Below are positions 1 through 5,934 of a stretch of 12,038 nt of DNA, piece by piece (positions within the stretch are counted from its first letter, which is position 1; every line of letters starts with the position of its first letter). The DNA comes from Actinomycetes bacterium. Its GTDB lineage: Bacteria; Actinomycetota; Acidimicrobiia; Acidimicrobiales; RAAP-2. The stretch lies in contig JAKABC010000035.1 of assembly GCA_021802025.1 (NCBI GenBank), positions 1-12,038 on the forward strand, given 5' to 3'. The notes beneath the pieces were generated by a model that saw nothing but the letters and a program-made list of their open reading frames with translations, did not search any database and was not told the DNA's origin. A program made the position numbers and the translations under genes.

Positions 1-129
1 GCCCGCCGCCAGCTGGCCGGCCTCGCCCGTCTCTACCGGCTGTTGCCGCCGGCCCTCGCGCGCGTGCCGTTCAACTGGGCGCTCGCCGACGCCCGCGCCC
101 GCCGGGCCCGGGGCCGGGCGCTCACCTGA
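1..129 (+). CDS. C-terminal end of an unidentified protein (5' truncated by the window)
   Basis: Frame 1 is open from the first base and ends at TGA 127-129, giving the last 42 residues of a protein that starts outside the window. The tail is rich in Ala, Arg and Leu (it contains LYRLLPPALARVPFNWALAD) and finishes with a basic segment of alternating Ala and Arg. No motif allows a family assignment. Codon use (almost all third positions G or C) matches the neighbouring genes, which supports a real coding end. Its stop codon abuts the stop of the convergent gene: TGA (127-129) and the minus-strand TGA (132-130) form the palindrome TGATCA, leaving no room for a conventional terminator between the two genes. 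Confidence 0.6.
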   Translation, partial: ARRQLAGLARLYRLLPPALARVPFNWALADARARRARGRALT

Positions 130-2037
130 TCAGCCCTGGAGGTAGCGCACGCGGCAGCGCTGGCCGTTCTTAAAGACGAGGGTGAAGACGAAGACGCCGT
201 TGCGCGAGCCGCGCCGCACGCTCACGTGCAGCACGAGCAGACGCCCGGTGTCCCGGGCGACGATGACCCGGGTGCCCGGGTGGCTGGTGACTCGGGGCCG
301 GCCGAAGAAGCCCGAGCCGGTGACCGTGAGGACCCGGGTGCGCCCGGCGAGGGCCCGGCCGATGACCGCGACGGCGCGCGGGGGCGAGGGCACGGCCGTC
401 GTCGTCGTGGTGGGCGGCGGGGTCGTCGTCGTGGTCGTCGTCGCGGCCGCCGGGGTCACGGTGAGGGTGAAGGCGAAGGTGCCGACGTCACCGGTGGTGT
501 CCGAGACCGTGCCGGCGACCGGGTAGGTCCCCGGCGCCAGCGGCCCCGAGGTCGTGACGAGTCCGGTCGGCGAGACGACCAGGGCGGGCTGACCGGAGGT
601 CTGGGCGTAGGTGATCGGCCCGAGGTTCGCGCCCACGTCGAGCTGGACATGAAAGGTCGCGCTCTGGTCGGCCGACACGCTCGCGCGCAGCGGCGGGCGC
701 TGGACGAGCTGGCCGACGGTGAGGGTGAAGGCGAAGGTCCCGGTGTCGCCCAGGGTGTCGCTCACCGTGCCCGAGGCGTGATAGGTCCCGGCGGGCAGGG
801 TCCCCGAGGTGGTGACCAGTCCGCTCGACGAGACGAGCAGCTGGGGCTGGCCGGTGCTCTGGACGAAGGTCGGGGCGACGGCCGGGCTGGTCGCGTTCAT
901 GGCGAGCTGGGCCGAGTACCCGGCCGAGCCGCTGACCTTGACCCGGCCCGCGGTCGGGAGTTGCTGGACGAGCTGGCCGACGTCGAGGGTCACCTGGAAC
1001 GAGCCGGTGTCCCCGGAGGCGTCGGTGATCGTCCCGGTCGCGCTGTAGCTGCCCTGGGGCAGGGTCCCGGCGGTGGTGAGCAGCCCGCTCGGCGAGACGA
1101 GCAGCTGGGGCTGGCCCGTGCTCTGGGCGTAGGTGACCGCGCCCGAGGCGTTGTCGGCCACGAGCTGCTGGCTGAAGCCGAGCGAGCCGACCGGTGAGAC
1201 CGAGATGGTGACCGGCGCCTCCACCAGGCCGCAGACGTAGTCGCCGTCGTAGCCGAGCGACGGGTACTGGATCATGGCCACCCGACCCCCCGTGAAGGAG
1301 GTCGTGGTGCACGCGAGGAGCGCCTGGGAGAGGTTCGCGGCGAGCCCGGGGACCCAGACCGGGATCCCGGCGAAGGCCGAGGTCACGCCCATGATGGCCG
1401 TCCACTGGCGCACCGTGGAGTAGATGCCGACCTGGGTCACCCCCACGCTGTGCAGGTAGCCGAGCATGCCCAGGAGCGAGGCCTGGTCGTAGGACTGGAT
1501 CGTCGCGTTGTTCGCGTAGAGGCCGTCGGTCGTCTCCCACTGGTTGGCGGTCTCGACGTCGAGCCACCAGTGGGCGCCGTCGGCGACGGCGCTCGGGGTG
1601 GTGGCGCCGTCTTGGGCCTCGGCCGCGAGCACCGCGGCGTAGGACGCTGCGGCCATGCTCCAGCCGTAGTCGTAGGCGCAGCCCGTCGAGTTGTTGCCCG
1701 CGCAGGCCTGGGGCGTGGTCTGGCTCACGGGCCAGTCGAGGGTTCCGGTCGGGCCCGGGTTCTGGGTGTTGAGGTAGAAGGCCGGCGCGGCGTTGGCGGC
1801 GGACTGGGCCCAGGCGAGCTCGGTGGCGAGGCAGGGGTTGGTCGAGAAGCCGTGGCCGTCGTTCACCCCGACGATCCCGAAGCCCGGAATGGGGGGCAGG
1901 GCGCCGCCGCACTGGGGGAAGCTGATGTCGAAGCCGACCGACACCGCCGTGGGCGCCGTCGCGGCGGCGGCGGTCGCGGGGCTCGCCAGAGCGAGGACGC
2001 ACGCAGCGAGCAGGACTCGGCGCAGGGGTCGCGGCAC
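130..2037 (-). CDS. Secreted GH25-like glycoside hydrolase-type protein with three Ig-like repeats
   Basis: A 635-residue exported protein, starting at GTG 2037. Residues 1-27 form a signal peptide (RPLRR, then a hydrophobic stretch, then an Ala-rich cleavage region). Residues about 33-271 resemble a GH25-like or DUF1906-like TIM barrel. They show GFDISFPQCGG (Asp37), WWLDVET (Asp160 and Glu162, the DxE pair typical of GH25-type active sites) and VGIYSTVRQW, plus several Cys suited to disulfides. Three tandem beta-rich repeats of about 86-88 residues follow (about 275-353, 354-441, 442-527), each with a GQPxLxVSxxGLxTTxGxL core. A Thr/Pro linker (about 528-553) leads to a C-terminal beta domain (554-635). 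The role is inferred as cell-wall binding or muramidase-like activity; the substrate is unknown. An in-frame GTG at 2106 would overlap the upstream gene, but the signal peptide and the -10 hexamer placed 7 nt upstream favour 2037. Confidence 0.75.
   Translation of the reverse strand: MPRPLRRVLLAACVLALASPATAAAATAPTAVSVGFDISFPQCGGALPPIPGFGIVGVNDGHGFSTNPCLATELAWAQSAANAAPAFYLNTQNPGPTGTLDWPVSQTTPQACAGNNSTGCAYDYGWSMAAASYAAVLAAEAQDGATTPSAVADGAHWWLDVETANQWETTDGLYANNATIQSYDQASLLGMLGYLHSVGVTQVGIYSTVRQWTAIMGVTSAFAGIPVWVPGLAANLSQALLACTTTSFTGGRVAMIQYPSLGYDGDYVCGLVEAPVTISVSPVGSLGFSQQLVADNASGAVTYAQSTGQPQLLVSPSGLLTTAGTLPQGSYSATGTITDASGDTGSFQVTLDVGQLVQQLPTAGRVKVSGSAGYSAQLAMNATSPAVAPTFVQSTGQPQLLVSSSGLVTTSGTLPAGTYHASGTVSDTLGDTGTFAFTLTVGQLVQRPPLRASVSADQSATFHVQLDVGANLGPITYAQTSGQPALVVSPTGLVTTSGPLAPGTYPVAGTVSDTTGDVGTFAFTLTVTPAAATTTTTTTPPPTTTTTAVPSPPRAVAVIGRALAGRTRVLTVTGSGFFGRPRVTSHPGTRVIVARDTGRLLVLHVSVRRGSRNGVFVFTLVFKNGQRCRVRYLQG
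457..1215 (-). repeat. Three tandem ~260-bp repeats encoding Ig-like domains
   Basis: The repeat units lie at about 1215-979, 978-715 and 714-457 and encode three successive Ig-like domains. The first two are offset by exactly 264 nt (88 codons). Segments 794-870 and 1058-1134 differ at 8 of 77 bases and share a 24-nt exact match (829-852 and 1093-1116). The third unit is offset by 86 codons and is more diverged. This indicates internal duplication, with units 1 and 2 either younger or homogenised by recombination. Confidence 0.8.
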
Positions 2038-2044
2038 CCCCTCG

Positions 2045-2050
2045 AATCTA
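2045..2050 (-). promoter_or_regulatory. -10 hexamer TAGATT, leaderless promoter for the GH25-like gene
   Basis: On the minus strand TAGATT is followed by exactly 7 nt (CGAGGGG) and then the GTG at 2037. That is the spacing expected if transcription begins at the start codon. No convincing -35 is visible. The same layout recurs at 7013-7008 and 11810-11815. The CGAGGGG could alternatively act as a very close Shine-Dalgarno on a longer transcript from the upstream rpf-like gene. Confidence 0.45.
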
Positions 2051-2099
2051 CGACGGCGATCCGGGTCGACAGGCCCGGAGTCTTTACAAGCCCCTGTGT

Positions 2100-2558
2100 T
2101 CACCACCCGCCGGGCTGGCAGCCGTACTGGTCGGGTATCCAGCCGCCGGTCACGCGCATGCCCACCAGCACCTGGGCGAGCCGTCCGGCCCGCCCGGCGA
2201 CCGGGGCGAAGCGGTAGCCGCCGTACTGGGCCCAGGTGGAGTTGAGAAAGCCGATGCCCGAGTAGACCGGCCCGACCATGTGCCAGTCACCGTTCACCTC
2301 GCACACGGCCACGCGCTGCCACTGGTCGAGCAGCCCGCCGAGGGTCGTGCGCCGCTGGGCGGCCAGGTGCACGACGGCCCGGCGCAGGGACCGGGCGCGC
2401 ACGACGGCGGGGCTCGTCGGGGGGGCGACCCGTTGGACCACCGGGGCGGGGGCCGTCGTCGAGGCCGGGTGAGTCGGGGCGTGGGACGTCGAGATCGTGG
2501 CCGGCACGGCCGCCGCGGTCACGACCGACATCATCACCGCCGGCAAAGTTCGTCGCAT
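2100..2558 (-). CDS. Secreted Rpf-like (resuscitation-promoting factor) transglycosylase
   Basis: A 152-residue exported protein. Residues 1-30 are a signal peptide (MRRTLPAVMMSVVTAAAVPA), 31-60 a Pro/Thr/Ala-rich linker, and about 78-147 a transglycosylase-like Rpf domain. The domain shows WQRVAVCEVNGDW, YSGIGFLNSTW, QYGGYRFAPVAGRAGRLAQV and IPDQYGC. Glu87 corresponds to the catalytic Glu of the family, and Cys86 and Cys147 match the disulfide pair of RpfB-type domains. Family knowledge: such proteins cleave peptidoglycan glycan strands and stimulate regrowth of dormant Actinobacteria. The ATG at 2558 is chosen over a GTG at 2645 because AAGGAG (2569-2564) lies 5 nt upstream and the signal peptide begins there. 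The GH25-like gene starts 62 nt downstream, so the two may act together on the wall. The usual Gly-Gly of the CESGGNW motif reads Val-Asn-Gly here. Confidence 0.85.
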   Translation of the reverse strand: MRRTLPAVMMSVVTAAAVPATISTSHAPTHPASTTAPAPVVQRVAPPTSPAVVRARSLRRAVVHLAAQRRTTLGGLLDQWQRVAVCEVNGDWHMVGPVYSGIGFLNSTWAQYGGYRFAPVAGRAGRLAQVLVGMRVTGGWIPDQYGCQPGGW

Positions 2559-2575
2559 GCTCACTCCTTGTCGTA

Positions 2576-2591
2576 GGTGCGTTCGGGCACC
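2576..2591 (-). promoter_or_regulatory. Small hairpin in the rpf-like leader just upstream of the SD
   Basis: GGTGC and GCACC pair around a 6-nt loop (GTTCGG on the + strand), ending 6 nt before the AAGGAG ribosome binding site. It lies within a leader of about 120 nt if transcription starts after the TAGAAT at 2692-2687. It could modulate translation. I cannot match it to a known riboswitch. Confidence 0.3.
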
Positions 2592-2686
2592 CGTCACGGC
2601 GTCGTGCGTCCCAAGGGTGTGTGGGAGGCGGGTCACTCTGTCCACCGGGGCGCTGCGGCGACCTCAGGTCAGCGCGTGATCGGCCC

Positions 2687-2720
2687 ATTCTAGGGGGCTA
2701 GGCGGGGGGCGCGTGACCTC
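2687..2720 (-). promoter_or_regulatory. Candidate rpf-like promoter (TAGAAT) with a palindrome at -35
   Basis: On the minus strand the -10 TAGAAT (2692-2687) implies a start near 2680 and a leader of about 120 nt. At the -35 position lies TGTGA-GG-TCACG (2721-2712 region), a short inverted repeat (GTGA/TCAC) that could be an operator. A further 20-30 nt upstream, 2741-2749 (TTATAAATT) is an AT-rich patch that stands out in this GC-rich DNA, and ACTCC/GGAGT (2723-2727 and 2737-2741) forms another inverted repeat. The promoter is assigned from the -10 match and the gene's orientation only. Confidence 0.4.
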
Positions 2721-2777
2721 ACACTCCCTTTGACCAGGAGTTATAAATTCACAGAGGCGCCACGTGGGCCCGGCGAG

Positions 2778-2819
2778 GAGCCCCGAACGGGCTCAGGGAC
2801 TCGTGAAAGCGCTCACGAG
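2778..2819 (-). terminator. Two tandem hairpins after the DUF4232-like gene
   Basis: GAGCCC/GGGCTC (2778-2783 and 2789-2794, 5-nt loop) and CTCGTGA/TCACGAG (2800-2806 and 2813-2819, 6-nt loop) are perfect inverted repeats at the end of the minus-strand operon. The second includes the TGA stop at 2815-2813. Neither has a U-tract, so termination would be of the U-less kind often proposed in high-GC Actinobacteria, or these may be mRNA 3'-end stabilisers. Confidence 0.45.
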
Positions 2820-3352
2820 GTGGCCACGCCCGTGCGGCCCGGCACGACGAGTTGCACCGAGGTCGAGGCCTGGGACGTGCACACGCTGATGCCCAGCTTC
2901 ACGACGGCGGGCCCGGCGAGGGACCCCAGGCGCACGCGCACGCCCCAGGCGCGACGGGCGTGGCAGCGCGCGACCGGGTAGTTGCCGGTCTCGGCCACGC
3001 CCAGGGCGCTCGCCACCGACTGCCCGTGGCGCACGACGTGCAGCGCGGGCATCAGCCCGATCGAGTCGTTGCGCGCCGGCGGGCCCACCGGGTGGTGGGT
3101 GAGCGTGACGGGCTGGACGCTCGGGACACCCCAGATGGTGCAGGTGGCCCCCCGGTTGGTGAAGACCAGGGGGACGTAGATCGTCCCGGCGGCCCCCTCG
3201 GACACCCCGGTCGTGATCCGGACCTGGCTCGGACGGCACGCCGGCACCCCGGTGGCCGCGGCGACGCCGCCCGGTCCGACGAGAACGACGGCGCTCGCCG
3301 CGGCGAGTCCGAGCGCGCTCCCGAGGGCGAAGAGTCGGTGGAGGAACGTCAC
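2813..3352 (-). CDS. Secreted DUF4232-like protein
   Basis: A 179-residue protein. Residues 1-33 form a signal peptide (hydrophobic core about 8-33, Ala-rich cleavage region). The mature part resembles the DUF4232 family, beta-sandwich proteins found mostly in Actinobacteria as secreted or lipid-anchored proteins of unknown function. Visible hallmarks are AAGTIYVPLVFTNRGATCTIWGVPSVQ and four cysteines (39, 71, 130, 158) in the usual two-plus-two arrangement, suggesting disulfides 39-71 and 130-158. No lipobox is seen, so it is probably released. The GTG start at 3352 is supported by AAGGAG (3363-3358) 5 nt upstream. The first two bases of that ribosome binding site are also the last two of the upstream TAA stop, so it is co-transcribed and probably translationally coupled with the 3362-3826 gene. 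Function is unknown. Confidence 0.75.
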   Translation of the reverse strand: MTFLHRLFALGSALGLAAASAVVLVGPGGVAAATGVPACRPSQVRITTGVSEGAAGTIYVPLVFTNRGATCTIWGVPSVQPVTLTHHPVGPPARNDSIGLMPALHVVRHGQSVASALGVAETGNYPVARCHARRAWGVRVRLGSLAGPAVVKLGISVCTSQASTSVQLVVPGRTGVATS

Positions 3353-3361
3353 GGGGTCTCC

Positions 3362-3826
3362 TTAGCGGGTGGGGATCGGCCGGTCGATGAGCCGACGGAT
3401 CAGGGTGAACGTAGTGAGCAGGTGGGGTCCGCCGAGCGGCGGGGCGACGACGCGCGCACCCTGGGACACGGTGGCCTTGGGGCAGCCGCCGAGCTGGAAG
3501 CTGACCCGGGCGTAGGGGGCGTCCCCGGGTGCGCGGTAGAAGGCGAGGACGTAGGGCACCGTGAGGTCGTCGGGGCACACCGTCGCCGGCCGGTAGACGC
3601 CGAGGGCGTTCACGAGCTCGCGCACGCGCGCGATCACGGCGCCGTCGCGACTCGAATGCGTCGAGGCGAGGCTCGGTCCACCGCTCAAGGTGACGAGCGT
3701 GGCCCCGGGTGCGACCCGGTCGCTGGGGGGCCCGGCGCTCGCCGCGGTGGGCCCACCCAGCGCGATGACCGCGACGAGCCCGAGGGTCGCCGCTCCCCGC
3801 GCGAGTCGTCCGAGGTGTGCTGCCAT
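3362..3826 (-). CDS. Small secreted hypothetical protein
   Basis: A 154-residue protein from the ATG at 3826. Residues 1-31 form a signal peptide (positive LGRLARG, hydrophobic core, AASA cleavage region). The mature part has no family I recognise. It contains TVCPDDLTVPYVLAFYR and ARVSFQLGGCPKATV, with Cys84 and Cys115 likely forming one disulfide. This VCP...GC pattern is common in small exported actinobacterial proteins. It is the first gene of a two-gene operon with the DUF4232-like protein, nine bases apart. The frame is open back to 3988, but starts there would run into the divergent dehydrogenase gene and bury the signal peptide. Upstream of 3826 there is no good SD. CAGACT followed by 6 nt could be a degenerate -10 for leaderless transcription. 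Confidence 0.65.
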   Translation of the reverse strand: MAAHLGRLARGAATLGLVAVIALGGPTAASAGPPSDRVAPGATLVTLSGGPSLASTHSSRDGAVIARVRELVNALGVYRPATVCPDDLTVPYVLAFYRAPGDAPYARVSFQLGGCPKATVSQGARVVAPPLGGPHLLTTFTLIRRLIDRPIPTR

Positions 3827-3863
3827 ACCCTGAGTCTGTCGCGCCGAAGCCCACTCTTGCCGT

Positions 3864-3895
3864 CGATCGGGCCACCCCGGCCGAGGGCCTAGAGT
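3864..3895 (+). promoter_or_regulatory. Promoter of the acyl-CoA dehydrogenase gene (CGATCGGG-N16-CCTAGAGT)
   Basis: CGATCGGG (3864-3871) and the -10 TAGAGT (3890-3895) are separated by 18 nt. The ATG at 3909 lies 13 nt after the -10, so the leader would be only about 6 nt with no Shine-Dalgarno. The same two boxes with identical spacing precede the desaturase gene at 7127-7158. CGATCGGG includes the palindrome CGATCG, so it may be a -35 variant or an activator half-site. Confidence 0.5.
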
Positions 3896-3908
3896 CGGCG
3901 GCGACGCC

Positions 3909-5177
3909 ATGGGTATCTCGGTCTCTCCCATCGCCGGGCTCGATCCGGCTATCAACGAGTTGCGGGGGCGCGCGGCCCGCCTCGTCAACGAGGCGATCCT
4001 GCCCTACGAGGACGAGCTGTGGCGCGCCCCGCGCGAAGCCGAGATCAGCGACGACGAGCGGGCGCGACGACGGCGCGCGAGCCGGGCCCGGCGCGAGGAG
4101 ATCCGCGCGGCCGTGGCCGAGGCCGGACTGTGGGCGCCGCACCTGCCCGCGGAGTACGGCGGGGCGGGCCTCGACTTCCTCGAACTCGCCTACCTCTACG
4201 AGATCCTGGCCTACGCGGTGGGGGGGCCCACGCTCTTTGGCATCGCCGCGCCCAACTCGGGCAACGCCTCGGTGCTCGCGAAGTACGGCACCGAGGAGCA
4301 GAAGGCCACGTGGCTCGTGCCCCTCGTGGCGGGTGAGCTCGAGTCGGGCTTTTCGATGACCGAGCCCGAGCACGCCGGCTCGGACCCGCGCTCGATCACG
4401 ACCGAGGCGGTGCGCGACGGCGACCACTGGGTGATCAACGGCCACAAGTGGTTCACCTCCAACGGCGTGGACGCCGACTTCTTCATCGTGATGTGCCGGG
4501 CCGTCGACCCGAGCGGCGAGTACGGACCGTCGGGACGGATGGCCCAGGTCATCGTGCCGGCCGACACCGCCGGGGTCAACATCGTGCGCGGCATCGGGAT
4601 CTTCGGCCACCCCACCTCGGACCACTGCGAGATCCGCTACGAGGACGTGCGCGTGCCGCTCGAGAACCTGCTCGGCCGGGTGGGCGAGGGCCACCAGGCG
4701 GCCCAGGACCGCCTCGGCGCGGGCCGGGTCTACCACTGCATGAACGCCGTGGGACAGATGTGGCGGGCCTTCGACCTCATGGTCGAGCGCACCCTCGTGC
4801 GCGAGGTCCACGGGGGGCTCTTGAAGGACAAGCAGTTCGTCCAGGGCTTCATCGCCGACAGCTACCTCGACCTGCAGTCGGCCCGACTGATGACCATCGA
4901 CGCGGCCCACAAGGTCGCCGCCGACAGCCCCCAGGCCCGGACCGCCATCTCGGCGATCAAGGTCTTCGTGCCCCAGGCCTTCCACCGAGTGGTGGACCGG
5001 GCTATCCAGGTCTGGGGCGGGGCCGGGGTCTCCAACGACCTGCCCCTCGCCCAGATGTACCTCTCGGCCCGGGTGCTGCGCCTGGCCGACGGTCCCGACG
5101 AGGTGCACCGCATCCTCATGGCGAAGAACGTCGTGCACCACTACGAGTCCGGTGGCACCTGGGACTTCGGCGCCTAG
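3909..5177 (+). CDS. Acyl-CoA dehydrogenase, ACAD10/11-like
   Basis: A 422-residue FAD enzyme expected to introduce the alpha,beta double bond into acyl-CoA thioesters, passing electrons to ETF. The three ACAD parts are visible. An N-terminal helical domain has AGLWAPHLPAEYGGAGLDF at 72-90. A middle beta domain has SGFSMTEPEHAGSDPRS (146-162, flavin/substrate motif) and VINGHKWFTSNG (175-186). The C-terminal helical domain has QDRLGAGRVYHCMNAVGQ (266-283) and IQVWGGAGVSNDLPL (366-380). In the loop that carries the catalytic Glu of MCAD-type enzymes, the sequence is RLADGPDEVHR, so Asp394 aligns with that Glu. This is the signature of the ACAD10/ACAD11 clade. A basic stretch (RARRRRASRARREE, 51-64) lies in the N-terminal domain. 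Start at ATG 3909, just downstream of a TAGAGT -10. The DUF429 gene overlaps its 3' end by 26 nt. Confidence 0.92.
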   Translation: MGISVSPIAGLDPAINELRGRAARLVNEAILPYEDELWRAPREAEISDDERARRRRASRARREEIRAAVAEAGLWAPHLPAEYGGAGLDFLELAYLYEILAYAVGGPTLFGIAAPNSGNASVLAKYGTEEQKATWLVPLVAGELESGFSMTEPEHAGSDPRSITTEAVRDGDHWVINGHKWFTSNGVDADFFIVMCRAVDPSGEYGPSGRMAQVIVPADTAGVNIVRGIGIFGHPTSDHCEIRYEDVRVPLENLLGRVGEGHQAAQDRLGAGRVYHCMNAVGQMWRAFDLMVERTLVREVHGGLLKDKQFVQGFIADSYLDLQSARLMTIDAAHKVAADSPQARTAISAIKVFVPQAFHRVVDRAIQVWGGAGVSNDLPLAQMYLSARVLRLADGPDEVHRILMAKNVVHHYESGGTWDFGA

Positions 5178-5934
5178 GCGCGTCCTGGGCGTCGACCTCG
5201 CGACCGAGCCCGCGCGCACCGGGCTCGTCGAGGCCACGTGGCGCGACGGCGCCTGGCGCGTCGCCGGGCCCTACCCCGGGGATGACGCGACGATCCTCGA
5301 GCGCGCCGCGGGCTCCGCGGTGGGCCTCGACGCGCCCCTGGGCTGGCCCGACGCGTTCGTCGAGGCGGTCGACGCCCACCACGCGCGCCGGCCCTGGCCC
5401 GAGGGCGTCGACGCGGTCGACCTGCGCTATCGCGCGACGGACCGCTTCGTGGTCGACCTCGACCTCGGGGTGCGACCGCTCTCGGTCTCGAGCGACCTCA
5501 TCGGGGCCGTCGCCTGGCGCGCCGCCGGGCTGGTGGCGTCCCTCGGTCGGGTCGCGGGCCGACCCCTCGCGCGCGACGGGAGCGACGGCGTCTACGAGGT
5601 CTACCCGGCGGCGGCGCTGCGGGCCTGGGGGCTGCTCGCGCGTCGCGGCGAGCGCTACAAGGGCCGGCGGGTGGCCGAGCCCGGGGCGCGCGCGCTGAGA
5701 CGGCGGATCGTGACCGACCTCGCGGCCGGGGTGGTCGGCCCGGTGGCGCTCGCCGAGGGGCTCGATGGCGCCGCGGTCGACTCGGATCACGTGCTCGACG
5801 CGATCGTCGCGGCGCTCGTGGTGACGGCGGCCCTGGCCGGGGCGACGTACCCCCCGCCCGCGGCGCTCGCCGCGCGCGCGGCGCGCGAGGGGTGGATCCA
5901 CGTGCCCCGGGGCGCCCCTACGGGTGGCCGATGA
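5152..5934 (+). CDS. DUF429 family protein (RNase H-like fold)
   Basis: A 260-residue cytoplasmic protein with the DUF429 pattern: RVLGVDLATEPARTGLVE (10-27), AVGLDAPLGWPDAF (56-69), LRYRATDR (91-98), VYEVYPAAALRAWG (147-160), a conserved YKGRR (169-173), SDHVLDAIVAALV (211-223) and the terminal EGWIHVP (246-252). DUF429 proteins are predicted to adopt an RNase H-like fold and are annotated as putative nucleases. The acidic residues at 14, 60 and 212-216 are candidates for metal binding. No activity is established that I know of. The GTG at 5152 is the only reasonable start upstream of GVDLA. It overlaps the dehydrogenase stop by 26 nt and has only a weak SD (GAG), suggesting translational coupling. 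The 3' end overlaps the convergent acetyltransferase gene by 17 nt. Confidence 0.8.
   Translation: MAPGTSAPRRVLGVDLATEPARTGLVEATWRDGAWRVAGPYPGDDATILERAAGSAVGLDAPLGWPDAFVEAVDAHHARRPWPEGVDAVDLRYRATDRFVVDLDLGVRPLSVSSDLIGAVAWRAAGLVASLGRVAGRPLARDGSDGVYEVYPAAALRAWGLLARRGERYKGRRVAEPGARALRRRIVTDLAAGVVGPVALAEGLDGAAVDSDHVLDAIVAALVVTAALAGATYPPPAALAARAAREGWIHVPRGAPTGGR

Noticed and set aside
387..460. Triplet-like GTC/GTG repeats that could be a simple-sequence repeat or array
   Set aside because: They encode the Thr/Pro linker of the GH25-like protein on the minus strand (ACG/ACC and CCG/CCC codons). The spacing is irregular and there are no CRISPR-like units.
2559..2680. c-di-AMP (ydaO) riboswitch in front of the rpf-like gene
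   Set aside because: Expected from the family, but the conserved core could not be recognised and the leader is short for that class. Left as a computational check.
2730..2747. TTGACC followed by TATAAA as a plus-strand promoter
   Set aside because: Only 6 nt separate the two boxes, and no plus-strand gene lies downstream before 3909.
2793..5237. Very long minus-strand open frame of over 800 codons
   Set aside because: It runs antisense to the clearly homologous dehydrogenase and out of frame with the secreted proteins. It is Arg/Ala/Pro-rich low-complexity translation typical of GC-rich shadow frames.
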